Both the position numbers and the translations under genes were made by a program. The notes under the pieces were generated by a model. The model ran no database searches, was not told where the DNA came from, and saw only the letters and a program-made list of their open reading frames with translations. Of a stretch of 64,000 nt of DNA, positions 28,248 through 39,830 are shown piece by piece (the stretch's first letter is position 1; each line of letters starts with the position of its first letter). The DNA is taken from positions 3,981,124 to 4,045,123 of the forward strand of contig CM032816.1 in the NCBI GenBank assembly GCA_019155185.1, given 5' to 3'. Origin of the DNA: Beaufortia kweichowensis. Its lineage: Eukaryota; Chordata; Actinopteri; Cypriniformes; Gastromyzontidae.

Positions 28248-28329
28248 GTTATAGCTAATGAATATTATCTCTGCTTTCAGTAGGCCAGTGATAGAAAGAC
28301 ATCCTTCATTACTCCGACTTGTAATAGTC

Positions 28330-28620
28330 AAGGCCTCAGTCATCGACTACGAGCAAAAAACACGCACATACCCACTCCCATTTACATGCAGGTACACTAA
28401 TAGGCCCTGACAGAGGGATTCTGTCTCTCAGAATGAGGAATGCTGCGTTCAATATAGAAAGAGGCCACTGGCGGCGTCTCCCATCAATCAAAGTAGTCGC
28501 GCGGCGATCAAAGTGTGCGTGTTGCGTTGCCCCCCTTCCAGGCTCAAACACATACTGACATAAGCGCGTACCAAAGCATGCTGACTGACGTGCCCGAGAA
28601 AGCCTCTCTTCCTGCCACAA
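28330..28620. other. CpG-richer islet with two TCF/LEF-like motifs
   Basis: Between about 28440 and 28540 the DNA is CpG-rich ('ggcggcgtctcccatc', 'agtcgcgcggcgatc'). It contains two ATCAAAG cores of the TCF/LEF type ('caatcaaag', 'gatcaaag') about 20 bp apart. A 94-codon minus frame covers it, without splice support. It is a possible regulatory element; the motifs are short and could be chance. Confidence 0.25.
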
Positions 28621-30217
28621 CAGGAGGTCGTGTCTGTTAGCGTGATAGACACGGCTATTGTAAATATCATTTTGTATAAAGACGCAGAGGTTAGAATGTA
28701 ACTACTGAGCTGGGCTGAGATAAATTCGATGTGAAAAAGATATTTTGAGATTAAAATCAAAAACTCCCTGGAAGAGGATTGTAAAGTCAACAAAGTTGAA
28801 ATTAAGTCTGTTTACTTTTTTGATTGACATTTCTAAATATGTGAAAGAGAAGTGTATGTCTTCATCAGTGTAATCTTCAATGTCAAATTTTGAAAAACAT
28901 TTAGGAAACAGGAAACATTTAAAAAACATTTAAGAAAACAGAATTTTATATTTTTAAGTAATCATTCTAATGCCTGCGTTTCATCATAACCATTTTTTTC
29001 TCATTAACTGTCCTGTTTCAAATCAAACTTAAATGAAATGGAATGCATATTTTAAAAGCATGTGGCAATGTGTCTTCAACATGTTGAGTGATCTTTCTGA
29101 GCTCTATTCGTCCAGTTCTTGCTGTTTCTTACCTTATAAATATCCCAATGAGAATCATAAACCCTGTGTTTACAAATGTACAGTATAAAATCATGAAACC
29201 TGAATACTCAAGAGTTGAACCTGGGGTATGAACATGAATCTGCAAGATTGATCAGCATTATGTGACACATTGTTACCTATTTCTGTTACGAATGCCATTT
29301 TATTCGTAATTTTATACTATTTTTCACAAATGTGAAAACTTACCACCAAACTTTCAGAGCTTCTGTTTTCCAAATTACAATCTTAAACTTTAATGCCGAT
29401 ATCAGGTTTTATGTGGGTAGTGGAAGTTTTATGGCTTAGAGTTTTATGATTGTTTTGTGTCAGAGAAGGGCAACAGCAGAACAGTCCTGCTGAGATATCG
29501 TCCTCTGCCAATTGTTTTGGTTCGGAGTCATTTTAGAAAGGGCTTAACAGACGGTCTAGTTTGTTTTACCTCTCAAAGTCAAAAGAGCAAGCCAAAAGTC
29601 AACCTCTAATAGGAAAATACGGTATACGCATAGTCTAAAGTTTTGTTTACTTGTTATTGCTCTGTTTCGTTGTGCCATAATGTCGTAAATGTGTGCAAGG
29701 GAGTCCAAGCGTTTGCAGAATACACACTGCAATAAGTTTGACTACAGTAATGATGCCATGATTAGAGTGTAGGAAAAGTTTAGAAGTCAACTTGAGACTC
29801 CTATTAGGGGCTGAAATCAGGCGAGCGCGCCAGGTCGCTCCAAGTTCAATAACAATAATATGATTTGCAGTGGTTTTCTGTGAAAAGCATGAAAATACTG
29901 AAGGAGTTGTGAAGCTGTGAAGCTGTGATAGTTACTCGAGAAGAACGGGTGCGCATATGTCTCAAGAAGAACGTGCACATATTTTAAGATGGAGGCCTCC
30001 ATTAGAGTTTCAGTCTACTCTGAATTATTACCATAATAACAAACACCGCATTTCACCAGTTTGGCAGGCCGTAGTTAAACTGTTCACGGGCCATGGACCT
30101 TTAATCAACAGCCTCGCACCTCGTGAAGTCACTGAGATGTAATGCGTCAATTTTTGTAACCGCAGAATAAAAGTTGAAAGTCATCTATCAAGGGTTGCAT
30201 ACAAAGTTTGTGAGAAG
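28621..30217. other. Unannotated sequence
   Basis: No gene or complete repeat is recognised. Confidence 0.5.
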
Positions 30218-30793
30218 TTCCATGTAAATGTCAGGTTTTAGCAAAAGGTTTTCATTTAGTTAACATACTGATACTAATGTGAGGTCTCTCTCAAAGTTTT
30301 CTTAAAGCCATAGTCGGGTAAAGTGCTTCTTTCAATTATCACCTTCAAACTAGGGGTGGAAATCTTTAGGTACTACGCGATCCGATTCCGATTCTGGGAC
30401 TCACGATCCGATTCCAAAACAATTCTTCATATAATTTTTGCAAATATGATAAATTTGCATTTTAAATAAATAAAGAGTTTTTATGCTTTATGTTTATAGG
30501 TAGAATCTCTTTGACAGTATTCCTATCTTGAAGTTTAATTTTATTGCTTTTATTTTAACAAAGTTATATTCAGGATGAACAAGTTATGACATAGAATCGA
30601 TTCTGAATCTTTGAGAATCGATTCAGAATCGTTAGAAAGAAGATGCATCGATCGTCGATGCATCTCACCCTACTTCAAATGTCCATATCGATTCATAAAT
30701 GCATTTGAAGAGTCATCTCTTCTCCATTTGTTGGATATTATTGCTTCTGGTTTGTGCATTTTAATTCACAGACATCCTACAAAGTTTGTTGCC
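30218..30793 (+). repeat. Interspersed repeat family A, copy 4 (split by a hAT MITE)
   Basis: The left part (30218-30350) has 'gttccatgtaaatgtcagg' and 'gaggtctctctcaaagtttt'. The right part (from 30681) has 'gaagagtcatctcttctcc', 'attgcttctggtttgtgcat' and 'ttcacagacatcctac'. A hAT element separates the two halves, so this copy is older than that insertion. Confidence 0.8.
30351..30672. mobile_element. Non-autonomous hAT MITE with 8-bp target duplication
   Basis: The ends are 'taggggtggaaatctttagg' and 'gcatctcaccctа'-type inverse sequence (…catctcaccc ta), with internal 'cgattcagaatcg' repeats and the palindromic 'gcatcgatcgtcgatgc'. It is flanked by cttcaaac (30343-30350) and cttcaaat (30673-30680), an 8-bp duplication with one change, as expected for hAT transposition. 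At 322 bp it has no transposase. Confidence 0.85.
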
Positions 30794-31399
30794 TCAAAAT
30801 CCATACACATGTATGTGTCCATTTTGTAAAACAGATAACTTGTGCATAGACTGATATTTCTTGATGTCAGGGCTTTAGTGTAAAATATAGACAGGCGATT
30901 TAATATATCTAGTACTGTAAATACAATTTGTGAGAGTTTATATTTCAGGTTTTGATTCAAAATTTCACCTCCATAACGCTGGAATTGCCCAGTTCACCCT
31001 AAAACAACGACGGGATTATTGATCGATGTACAGACTGGTCTTAATGACCAGTCACGTGACTTCATTTGTGCTTGTTGTGTGCATGGATACAGCAGAAGGA
31101 AAGTTTGTCAGTCAACAAACTGCTTTCTAGTGGAACTGTGTGTCATTATCTGTGTATAATTACCTGCGACGGCCAAATACATTTTGGAATTGCACAAGAG
31201 TGAAAACAAACCATAATGCTTGGCGTTCACAAAGCAGTTAAAACCTGTTATAAGCAAACCGTAGCCAGAATTCTCTCAAACCGTACTGAATCTAATCAAG
31301 AGTCGCCCAAATGCTGATAGAAACTATAAACGAGAGGGATGTTATTTGTATCTTTTATGACAATGGAAGCAGCGTGAATCTGGGAGATGCGCATGCTTT
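30794..31399. other. Unannotated; compact palindromic site at 31033-31061
   Basis: No gene is recognised. The short stretch at 31033-31061 holds an 8-bp hairpin overlapping a 12-bp palindrome centred on an E-box. Confidence 0.5.
31033..31061. promoter_or_regulatory. Hairpin plus CACGTG palindrome (CLEAR/E-box-like)
   Basis: 'gactggtc' (31033-31040) pairs with 'gaccagtc' (31046-31053), and the latter overlaps 'agtcacgtgact' (31050-31061). GTCACGTGAC is the consensus bound by TFEB/MITF/USF bHLH-ZIP factors. No neighbouring gene start is evident, so regulatory use is speculation. Confidence 0.2.
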
Positions 31400-31460
31400 C
31401 ATTTCTTACTTCTCACTGGGGAATTGAACCTGTGACTTTAGGGTTCTCGACCAGTTTGTG
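31400..31460 (-). mobile_element. tRNA-derived SINE head fragment
   Basis: 'ggggaattgaacctgtgact' is the inverse of a B-box-like 'agtcacaggttcaattcccc', as in teleost tRNA-derived SINEs. Tail not found. Confidence 0.4.
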
Positions 31461-32740
31461 CTTTTTAGTTCTCCAACTAGTGCATACTAGTTTCATCATT
31501 TTAGTTTAGAGTTTCATCTATCATAATGCAAAATTGCAAATCAGTACACGTGAAATCACAACAAAAGAGGTGTTGATACATGAGCAGAACAGTCACACCA
31601 ACCGAGCGGCTGTTACTGTTTTCGCTGTGGTTACTCTGTTTCTCTCCATCCATCTTTCTGTCTGTTTCTCTGCCCAGGCCATGGCACCCGTCTGCAATTT
31701 TATGAACCTCACATCTGTACCAGTGGGAGAAGCAGAGAAAAATAATGTTTTTTTGTAATTTCGCTGATTATTTCCATATTGGTCAATGGCTGTTATGCGT
31801 GGTTACGCCTAATACTTCATCCAAATCAAGACAAGTGATTCAGACCGAATGGTCTTTCGGAGATGTTTTCCTACATGTTTCGTGACAATCTGAGTGCCCA
31901 TATTCAGAAATAAAATGAATGATCTTAACTAACGATGTTCTAGTCTAACAATCCTTTATTTATCTGTTTCAGCGTCAACCGTTTGTGGCCTGCAAAGGTT
32001 TTGAAGTGTTGCCTACGGTTACGTTTTTCAGTCCGCCGTTCCATTTTGAATTCATTTCTTCTTTATTTTGGAGTTTCCATTTCTCTCTGCAAGCCCCAAT
32101 ATTATGTTGAATTATATAATATCCCACAATTCCATGCAGCAATTGCAAGCAATAAAGTATTGCTTATGAGGGCAGGTTTATTACGAGGCTAATCTTTAAA
32201 GTGAGCTATAAACCAAACCAGATTCAACAACAAACCTCCTGAGACGGACTGCTCTTGTCAACAACACATAAACATGGAAATGCCGATAGCCCAAAATGTA
32301 CACGTCCATACGGTAGTGCTTTAGTCTCATTAGCTCACAGTGTGTGTGTGAATGTGCTCTTTATAGACTTTCAATTAGTTTGCTAGTTTTATGAACTCTG
32401 TTATTTCTGGCCTTTTTTACAGTAGAGATCTGCGTTTCGTGATTTTTCCCTCTTGGTTGAAACGAATAATTCCTCAGTTTTGACAGAAAGGGACATTAAC
32501 CCTCTCTGTTCGTATCTGTGGTGCTTCTAAGTGAATTACTCTAATGATATTTGGCTGTTTTATATATTATATAAATAATATTAATATATTATTTTATATT
32601 TTATCTGTTGATTACTTTCTTGCATGTTTTCTGGGTTACATTCATTAAACCGTTATTGCAGCCCAATGTAATGACTTGATGTGATATGAAATGTAAACAG
32701 AAGTAGATGTGTAACTGTACTGTATAAATTTACAAAAATC
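31461..32740. other. Unannotated sequence
   Basis: No gene or complete repeat is recognised; a small TG run lies near 32340. Confidence 0.5.
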
Positions 32741-32958
32741 TGTTTCATTTATTCACCCTCATGTTATTCCAAACCTGTATGATTTTCTTTCTTCTGCATA
32801 ACAGAAAAGAAGATATTTTGAAGAATGTTGGTAGCCCAAAGACATTGACTCCCATTGATATCCATTGTATGGAGACAAAACCACTGAGACACATAATGTC
32901 TTCTTTTGTGTTATACAGAAGAAAAAGTCATATACAGGTTTGAGTCGACATAATAATG
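32741..32958. mobile_element. Angel-like fold-back element, copy 2
   Basis: The blocks 'tttattcaccctcatgttat', 'tccaaacctgtatgattttc' and 'gaagatattttgaagaatgt' are followed by their inverse 'catataca ggtttgag'. The outermost 'aaagggatag' ends are lost on both sides. Confidence 0.75.
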
Positions 32959-34504
32959 TACATTTTCTATTATTTGTAGCAACAGTAATTCATTAAATGA
33001 TAATCAGTGATGCAGAATAGCATAATAACTGATTATTATATCTCATATGTATAAACCAGAAGATCAGGAATCAATCATAAAAATCACTGTGCACACATTT
33101 TGCGGCCTGATTTGCATAATTTTTAATATATCGCAGGCCCACCATTGTGTTTACTTCAAATCTTCTCTGGTTTGATGTGGAATTCCCTTTATTTAGTTCA
33201 GCAAACCGCATAATAAACCCCTTAACATAATTATTTTGACCGCCTATCCTGCAGAGCTCTGTTGATGGAAAGTTATGGCAGTTTCTTTTGTGTCCATGTC
33301 AGTTAACTTTTTCCTTCATATTAGCTGGCAAAAGAGGGTAAAATTTCTAGTGGAAATGCTTGTGCGTGTCTGTGCCAACAGCGTTTGACACTGACATTTA
33401 TTAGAAGGGTTAATGTGCTGGAAATTAACAGCATGCAATGAGACGTTGTTAGCACCCATTTACCACACTAAAATCTACATTGACTTTTCCATCTCTGGCT
33501 CTGTAAGCTAATCGCACTCTCCGAGGAAGATATATTGTTGCTTGCTTTGTCTAATGAAAGCTATTCTTATACATGATGTCAGTAGGTTGTGTGATTTTCG
33601 TGTATTTTAGGCCAAAATGTCAAAATCGAGTATAAATGATAAAGTTTAATTGGAGACATTTTTTTTAATGTAGGTCATTTTAATAATGAAAAAACATCTG
33701 AACAAAATAATATTCTGGAAAATTGTGACATTTTATCTGGTCTGGAGGATGTACAAGACTGAGTGTCATCAGCAGGAAAGTTCATTTGCAAGCGCATAAT
33801 ATTCCCTAAAGGAACTGTGTACAAGGAGAAAAACAGATGACCCAAAACAAAGCCGCGTGGTGTGTATATTTCACTTGCTTTTATTTCTGCACACACAGAT
33901 ACAGTGTACAGAATAGCAAAGAAATTGTTATTAAGCCAAAGTTTGTGATAAGGTTTATAGGGCCAGATTAGAGTATTTCATTTAATTAAATGGACTTTTG
34001 GCAAATTAATTCAGGAACCAGATGGGATAGGAGTTGGTTTTATTGGGTGGTACAGAAAACAAACATATTGACTCCATATAATCACTAAACACAGTCTTGA
34101 CATGCGAACGGAACCCAGATCTCTTTCCAGGGCACATTCTGTCTCCTTTTTTACAAGTTTAAAAAATCTTTTTGTTTGAGTACTATGATATGCCATACAT
34201 AACAATGTTGACTCAACCAGTAATGTCAGTTTTAACCAGGACTACAGTTTTCTCTAACCAATAGAGTTCATGAAACATTAATTAATTTATTTATTCATTA
34301 ATTAATTGTGTGATTTTGTTTAGTGATGCTACTGCACATTTCAAGGCAACTTAATATTGCCTTAATATTGACATTTACAGTGCCTGTACCAACAAATAAT
34401 CTCTTATCATTTAACCCAGTAGTCCAAAAAAACAGAGTTGATGGTATAGTGGCGTAAAAAAAGTCTTAAGGAAGAATTTAGTAAAAAAAACTTTAAAAAA
34501 AGGT
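32959..34504. other. Unannotated; repeat-free segment 33100-33530
   Basis: No gene is recognised. The segment 33100-33530 lacks any repeat family seen here and holds several AT-rich homeodomain- and POU-like cores ('atttgcataatttttaat', 'ataattattttgacc'). It is a candidate conserved element, untested. Confidence 0.4.
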
Positions 34505-34665
34505 CATTCATGATCCTATAGAAGTACTACTTATGGCTGAATGGTTCCTTTCTGTTTGACCAAAGGTTCTTCATTGGGGGAAAAAGCAAAGTAAAAGAGG
34601 TTATTTTTCAAACTTTAGACTGAAAACTTAGTTGGGGAACCAAAAACAGTTCTTCTGTGACAAGT
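34505..34665. mobile_element. MITE fragment of the 'gaaccttttt' type, copy 2
   Basis: 'catgatcctatagaagtact', 'tggctgaatggttcctttct' and 'ggttcttcattggggg' match the copy at 21.6 kb. The right part carries 'ggggaaccaaaaacagttct'. Confidence 0.55.
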
Positions 34666-34737
34666 AAATTTGATAGCATCTTTATTTTTTTAATAATTTA
34701 TATTTCTGCATTGTGTTATTTTATGAAACTGTTTTAG

Positions 34738-35090
34738 TGCTTGATTCTGATTGGTCGATAGCTGTGTTTTATTCATGATAAATTACAGTTATTATCACTT
34801 CATCCCAACGATTCTATGTACATATATCACAGTCGATCAAAGCTTATTTTTTCCAGCCGAAGGAAGACTTTTAGTCTAATTTTGCTTAATGAAAGTTGCA
34901 TTTTAGGCTTTAATATTTGTTTCATAAACGTAATAAGGTACTCGAGGCTAAAGTGTGTTCTTCATTGCTTTTATTAAATGGTTACAGTGCCATAGAATAT
35001 AAATAATAAAGCCTAAAATATGTATCTGTGCAACTTAAAGTAATCACTTGAATCATCGTTGGAAAAATATTTAGCCTCTCGTACCTTATT
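34738..35090. repeat. 'ttctgattggtc' repeat plus inverted blocks in permuted order
   Basis: It starts with 'gattctgattggtcgatagc', shared with inverse copies at 37181-37256 and 56945-57005. Downstream, 'ttttaggctttaatattt' (34901-34918) recurs inverted at 35001-35020. 'aataaggtactcgaggctaa' (34932-34951) recurs inverted at 35071-35090. The two inverted blocks are not nested as in a simple hairpin, so two oppositely oriented copies or a rearrangement are likely. Confidence 0.6.
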
Positions 35091-35104
35091 GTTCACATAT
35101 TACA

Positions 35105-35250
35105 TTATAAATTTGGTAGATGCTTGTATCCAAAGTGAGGGTGGAAAATATGAAAAATTTATATTTTATTCATTGAAACCCATAACCTCGGCTTTGCTGG
35201 ACCGTTTGAGTTACAGAAGTGGTATTTTGTCAAAAAGGTGTTTTTCAGGT
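35105..35250 (-). mobile_element. tRNA-derived SINE copy, degenerate
   Basis: 'ggtagatgcttgtatccaaa' plus 'gtgag' is the inverse tail ('caaagcgacttac' type). 'attgaaacccataacctcgg' followed by 'accgtttgagttacag' is the inverse tRNA-like head. Confidence 0.6.
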
Positions 35251-35759
35251 TAAGCACACATTAGACAGTCATATTGGATTAAAACACCTTCAATCCACTG
35301 ATGCATTTTAAAGAACATACGGTACAAAAGCTTTTACATAATGTTCCCTTAATACATTTTCCATGTGGCTCAGAACATTTTCCCTTCCATAAAATGTGCA
35401 CTTAGTTTTAAGCTCTGTTATATCAACAGCGGTCTTCTCTCACACCTTGAGAACAGATAAATTTTACAATAGCTGGAAAAGCAGCACAGTGTTCTGTCAC
35501 TTTCCCACAATACCCCAAACAAACAGGAATGTTCTGATGTCTGACAGCGTGCTTAGCATGAGTAATGTTCAGGGCTTTAGAGACCCAGTCGTGCCGTATC
35601 CCCCGTCCTCCTGAAAGCCTGTAAAGCCCATAGCCACCACTGTTCTCTCCATGTACTTAACTGATTAGACCCGTTCCTGCCAATTATTTAACCACAAAGC
35701 TGCATTCAGGCCAAACTTAGACACAACAGTCATCAGCGCGCTGCTGCTTCCCTTTAAAT
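35251..35759. other. Unannotated sequence
   Basis: No gene or repeat is recognised. Confidence 0.5.
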
Positions 35760-36535
35760 TTAAAGAGATACTTCACCAAAACGAAATGTCTGTCATTATT
35801 TACTCGACCTCCAAAGCCGCATGCTGTTATTTTTTCCATGGAGCACAGAAGGAAGTTTGTGAAGAATGTCTTTGACTAAAACACAATTTTCTCCGCTTTT
35901 TATATAAAATGTTTTTCAACCTGATAACCGTCACCGCAGAAATTAAGTATACACATAAAAATGTACCATCTGAACTACAATTTTTTACTTTTTTTAAAGC
36001 ATTTTTAAGTCTTTAGTTATTTTTATAAATTACAGTAACATTACCAGTTTTTAATGTTTCTCGTTATGAAAATTTGATAAATATTTTTTTTATTTTGAGT
36101 CTTAAACTTTTCTATTACTTTATAGTTTGTCATGATTAGATTAAAATTTAGCTATGAAATATTAAAGTGGATAGGTAAATAACATAGGTGTTCCTCCTGA
36201 GGAACGTTTTTTTAAGCGTTAATTAAATTAAAGCGGTAGTTTTATACCGACTGTTTACATATTCATACAACAAGACATTCTTAAGACCCTAAATATTTTG
36301 TGGATATGAGCAAAAATGTGACTGGCAACTTTTTTTTTGAAAATGCTGGAGGAAAGGAGTTAAAAAACACCCAAAAGCCCTTTAATTGTGGTCAGTCCCT
36401 TTAGTCATCTAAAGCCACATCAATGCCCTGTTTGACAATCAGAAATTTACATCTTAAAGCCATGACAAGAACATGAGGCCTAACATAAGGGTGAGTAAAT
36501 AATAACTGTTCAATTATGGTTAGCTGTTCTTTTAA
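35760..36535. mobile_element. Angel-like fold-back element, copy 3, apparently interrupted
   Basis: The left end 'ttaaagagatacttcaccaa' with 'tgtctgtcattatttactcg' lies at 35760-35810. The right end, 'gggtgagtaaataataactg' then 'ttagctgttctttta', lies at 36490-36535. About 700 bp separate them instead of the usual ~200, and the middle includes a family-C repeat (36005-36235). This suggests a nested insertion. Confidence 0.55.
36005..36235 (+). repeat. Interspersed repeat family C, copy 2
   Basis: It is the same-strand partner of 9690-9900. Shared blocks include 'gtttgtcatgattagattaa', 'gttatgaaaatttg', 'tattttgagtctta' and 'gaaatattaaagt'. Non-coding. Confidence 0.65.
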
Positions 36536-37180
36536 GTACATTGAGATGCATTATAGTTACAACGTTCGTGCCTGAAGCTATTTTGGAGTCTTATTTTCCT
36601 GCCCGTACTGGGACAGAAGCTAATTAAAGACGTCATCCGAGTCTTAACACTACTAAACTGCACAACGCCATGGGGCTGACAGGGCTTATAATGTCAGTTT
36701 TGCTTAAAAGCCCTATTAAGTATGATTGTAATTGAGATGCTATTTAAGTTGATTGTTGCCTCCTAGATGTATGTGTGACTGTTGACTTCTTAGTTTGGCT
36801 GGTGGGGCCAAACGTTGAGTTGATTGATGGCTCACGCTAAATCTTTGATGTTTCCCCAACTTACAGGCTTCCACATTCATGACCTCATGAATGCTGTGAG
36901 GTTTCACACTGGATGTGGCGAACTCTTAATGTACGACTCAAGCCATGAGCTTCATCTCATAGTACAGGCCTCCCACAGCTGTTTGACTCCTGGAGCTCTG
37001 CCACACATGGAGTTTCTTGTTTTTAGTAGAACTCTGATTCCCAGCACACATCACTTTTAATTGGGGTGGTGTAGTGGTTAAAGTTTGAACCCAGTGAAAA
37101 TGATCATATGAATATTTTTTCATGTACAGTATCAATACAACTTTCATAAAAATCTTCCTTCTGCGGGAAAGAATAGTATA
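36536..37180. other. Unannotated sequence
   Basis: No gene or repeat is recognised; the 36590-36760 part is repeat-free. Confidence 0.45.
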
Positions 37181-37256
37181 GCGCTCATAGCTGTGCTTTA
37201 TCATAAATAACACTATTATAACACTATAAATAACTATTGACCAATCAGAATCCAGG
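37181..37256 (-). repeat. 'ttctgattggtc' repeat, copy 2
   Basis: The minus strand reads 'ggattctgattggtcaatag' followed by a TA-rich stretch and 'gataaagcacagctatgagc', matching 34738-34790 in order. Confidence 0.6.
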
Positions 37257-37325
37257 AACTAACCATTTTGCTTCCAATATTACTGCTTCCAATATTTTAC
37301 AGTATGAGGATTGTATTATTTCAGA

Positions 37326-37478
37326 TTTAAAGAAATAGTTCATCCCTCAATTTTTTTATTTTAGCATAATTTACTTACTCTTATGTTTGCTACTGTTACA
37401 TTATTAGACACCACTTCTCAAAAACAAATCTCGTCCTTATGACTTGTATGACTTTCTTTTAAGCGAAACAATGGCTTT
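37326..37478. mobile_element. Angel-like fold-back element, copy 4 (one arm)
   Basis: 'tttaaagaaatagttcatcc', 'taatttacttactcttatgt' and 'gacttgtatgactttctttt' correspond to the left arm. The inverse arm was not found. Confidence 0.55.
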
Positions 37479-37727
37479 ATGGATTTAACAGATTTTTTTA
37501 AGACAAATAATTCACTAATAATCTTTCTGTTTGTCTGCATTTACATTAAGGGGGGATCCTGGTTATTATGAGTTGTGGTCACAAAGGTAAAACAAGAGAA
37601 ATATCCACAAAAAGTGTATGGTTTTACCTTTAACATCCAGAGAACCTTTCTGATTCACAAAAAGTTCACGTTAGTGCATTAAGTGTCTTCAGACTATACA
37701 AAGGTAAGAAAGAAACGGTTATTTTAG

Positions 37728-37870
37728 ATTTACATTCATGCATTTGGCATGCTTTTATCCAAAGTGACTTATAATGCATTATACTAATAATAATTAATTT
37801 TTTTGTGAGTATGTGCAATTCCTGAGATCGAACCCATGGCCTTAAGTAACCTTTGACTGAAAGGTTTTTT
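37728..37870 (-). mobile_element. tRNA-derived SINE copy (most complete)
   Basis: 'cattcatgcatttggcatgc' followed by 'ttttatccaaagtgactta' is the inverse tail. 'cctgagatcgaacccatggc' is the inverse of a well-preserved B box ('ccatgggttcgatctcagg'). Tail, body and head are in the correct order for a minus-strand insertion of about 140 bp. Confidence 0.75.
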
Positions 37871-39632
37871 GATATACCAAAAATGGTTAGGTTACAACAA
37901 CAAAGTCATTTTAAGGGTCAATTCAGGTAGAAATGGTTCCTTAAGGTAACAACCGTATTTTTTCCACTTTTTACAGCGTAATAATATTTTTACTAAGGAA
38001 TCCATGTTTACAACTGAAATGTTTTTACCAAGAATCTCTGTAAGTGCTTTAACAAAAATATGGCCTTTACTTTTCTGCTTTAAAACGCTCAGGCCGCTTG
38101 TCTGCCGGACTTCCATTCCAACTGTATACTGTAAACGTGCTTCCTGTTCACTGTGCCTAATGTGAAATTATTGCCTATGCATCTGCAGATGCTGTATACA
38201 CACATCAAGTGAAATAAATTGATATCGCTCGCAGTATTTTTAGCCCAAGGAAGGTCAATGAGTTTGTTCGCTCTTCAATACACTCATGATATATATAGAA
38301 AACAACAGCAGATGAAAAGCATCATTCAGTCCAACATTCCTGAACTCCTTCATGCATCATTCCAGCTTTGAATCCGTCAGTTCAGATGTATTATTGGAGT
38401 CTTTAAACTACACTATAGAGTCTTTCTCCTTCAAATGTGATTAATAATTCTGACACCTGGTAAAAAAACAGGTACGTGTAATATTTTCCTATTTTTTTCA
38501 GTAAATTCTCATACAGTATTCTGTACAGAATTGGCTTGATCATGCCAAAGATCTTATTATTAGCTGACCCGTATTCTACTAAAGTTGTCAAAAAATCAAA
38601 GAAAATAGTTTAATTTTGTGAATGAAGGTGTGTGTTTGTGTTTTGGCAGATGGAGGGTAAAAGATCGACTTGTCATTTTAATTCTTCGATGTGAATAATG
38701 TTTATGCATACATTTACAGTCATACACAGCACATTTACATACCCACGGATAGCACATGTACAGTAAACACGCATTAATCGAGTGTTTTCAATACTTCTAG
38801 TGTGTTTGGTAGAGTTTATGAATGCGATTTTATACTTTGGGCATTTAGAGGAAAGCTCAGGGTAGACTTGAGTGAGCCGTGTTATTTTAAAGCCATTAAT
38901 GGCTTATTTGTCTATGTGTGTGTGTGTGTGTATGACAGTTACAAATGACTATGCATGTATGTAATGCGTATGTGTAGATGTAAAACTGATCCTGTTTTGC
39001 TTTAGCGTACTGTATGTACTGTGCTGTGTACTTACTGTATAAGCGGACAAAGTCCAATCTGTGTTAAAAAATGAAAAATTGAACTTAATACCCTTAGAAG
39101 CTTATGAGCTTATACGTGTTCATTTTTTAGGGTGGGATTGTGTGGGCAAACACCAAGTCCAGCACAAGGTGTGGAAAACGATCCCATCTGTGTGGACTTA
39201 CCAACAGTCCTCATGTTTATTATGGTGAAAGTGAAGCACGTTTGGACGTGTGGCTTTTTCTGAATTAGAGCCCACAGGATCTGTGTTATAATTGGCCCAT
39301 CCGCTTTGATTTTTCCACTGTTTAGATCTCGAAACTGAGGGATGAGCTCAGTGCGAGACTTTCACGACGCAACAAAAGTTGTGGGGTTTTAAAAATAGAC
39401 CTTAAAAGAATCCATCATCACAATACAGTTATTTGATACAAACAGTCGGAAAGTTCTGATAATGGATCGGCTCTTGGCTCTGGTGCGCTGACGATTTATA
39501 AGCTGTTATGGTCACAAGTAGTGTGAAGGGATTTTGCTCTCAGACGCGTTGGTAATTGCTAAAATGACTTTAGTGCCTTTTCGGTCCAGGCTAACTGGAT
39601 TAAACCAGTCTAGGCTGGTTTGCTGGTTTTTA
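37871..39632. other. Unannotated; short (TG)n at 38915-38935
   Basis: No gene is recognised. A short pure TG run lies at about 38915-38935. The rest has no assigned repeat. Confidence 0.5.
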
Positions 39633-39830
39633 ATTGACATGTGCTCATTTATGAGGAATATTGACTGTTATGGATGTGACAATTCTGAAAACAGCACTTT
39701 ACCACCTGACTATGACAAATCATGATTTAAATATAAAAAATGCTTTAAAAACATTTGACATCAGTATAATGAAAACCTTTGGTAAAAGCTTTATTTTTAT
39801 GGTAAGGTTGACATTTGCATGGAATTGCCC
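39633..39830 (-). repeat. Interspersed repeat family A, copy 5
   Basis: It contains 'catttatgaggaatattgac', 'gttatggatgtgacaattct' and 'gaaaacagcactttac', and runs to the family end 'gacatttgcatggaattgcc'. The segment around 'gtctctctcaaag' is deleted. Confidence 0.8.
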
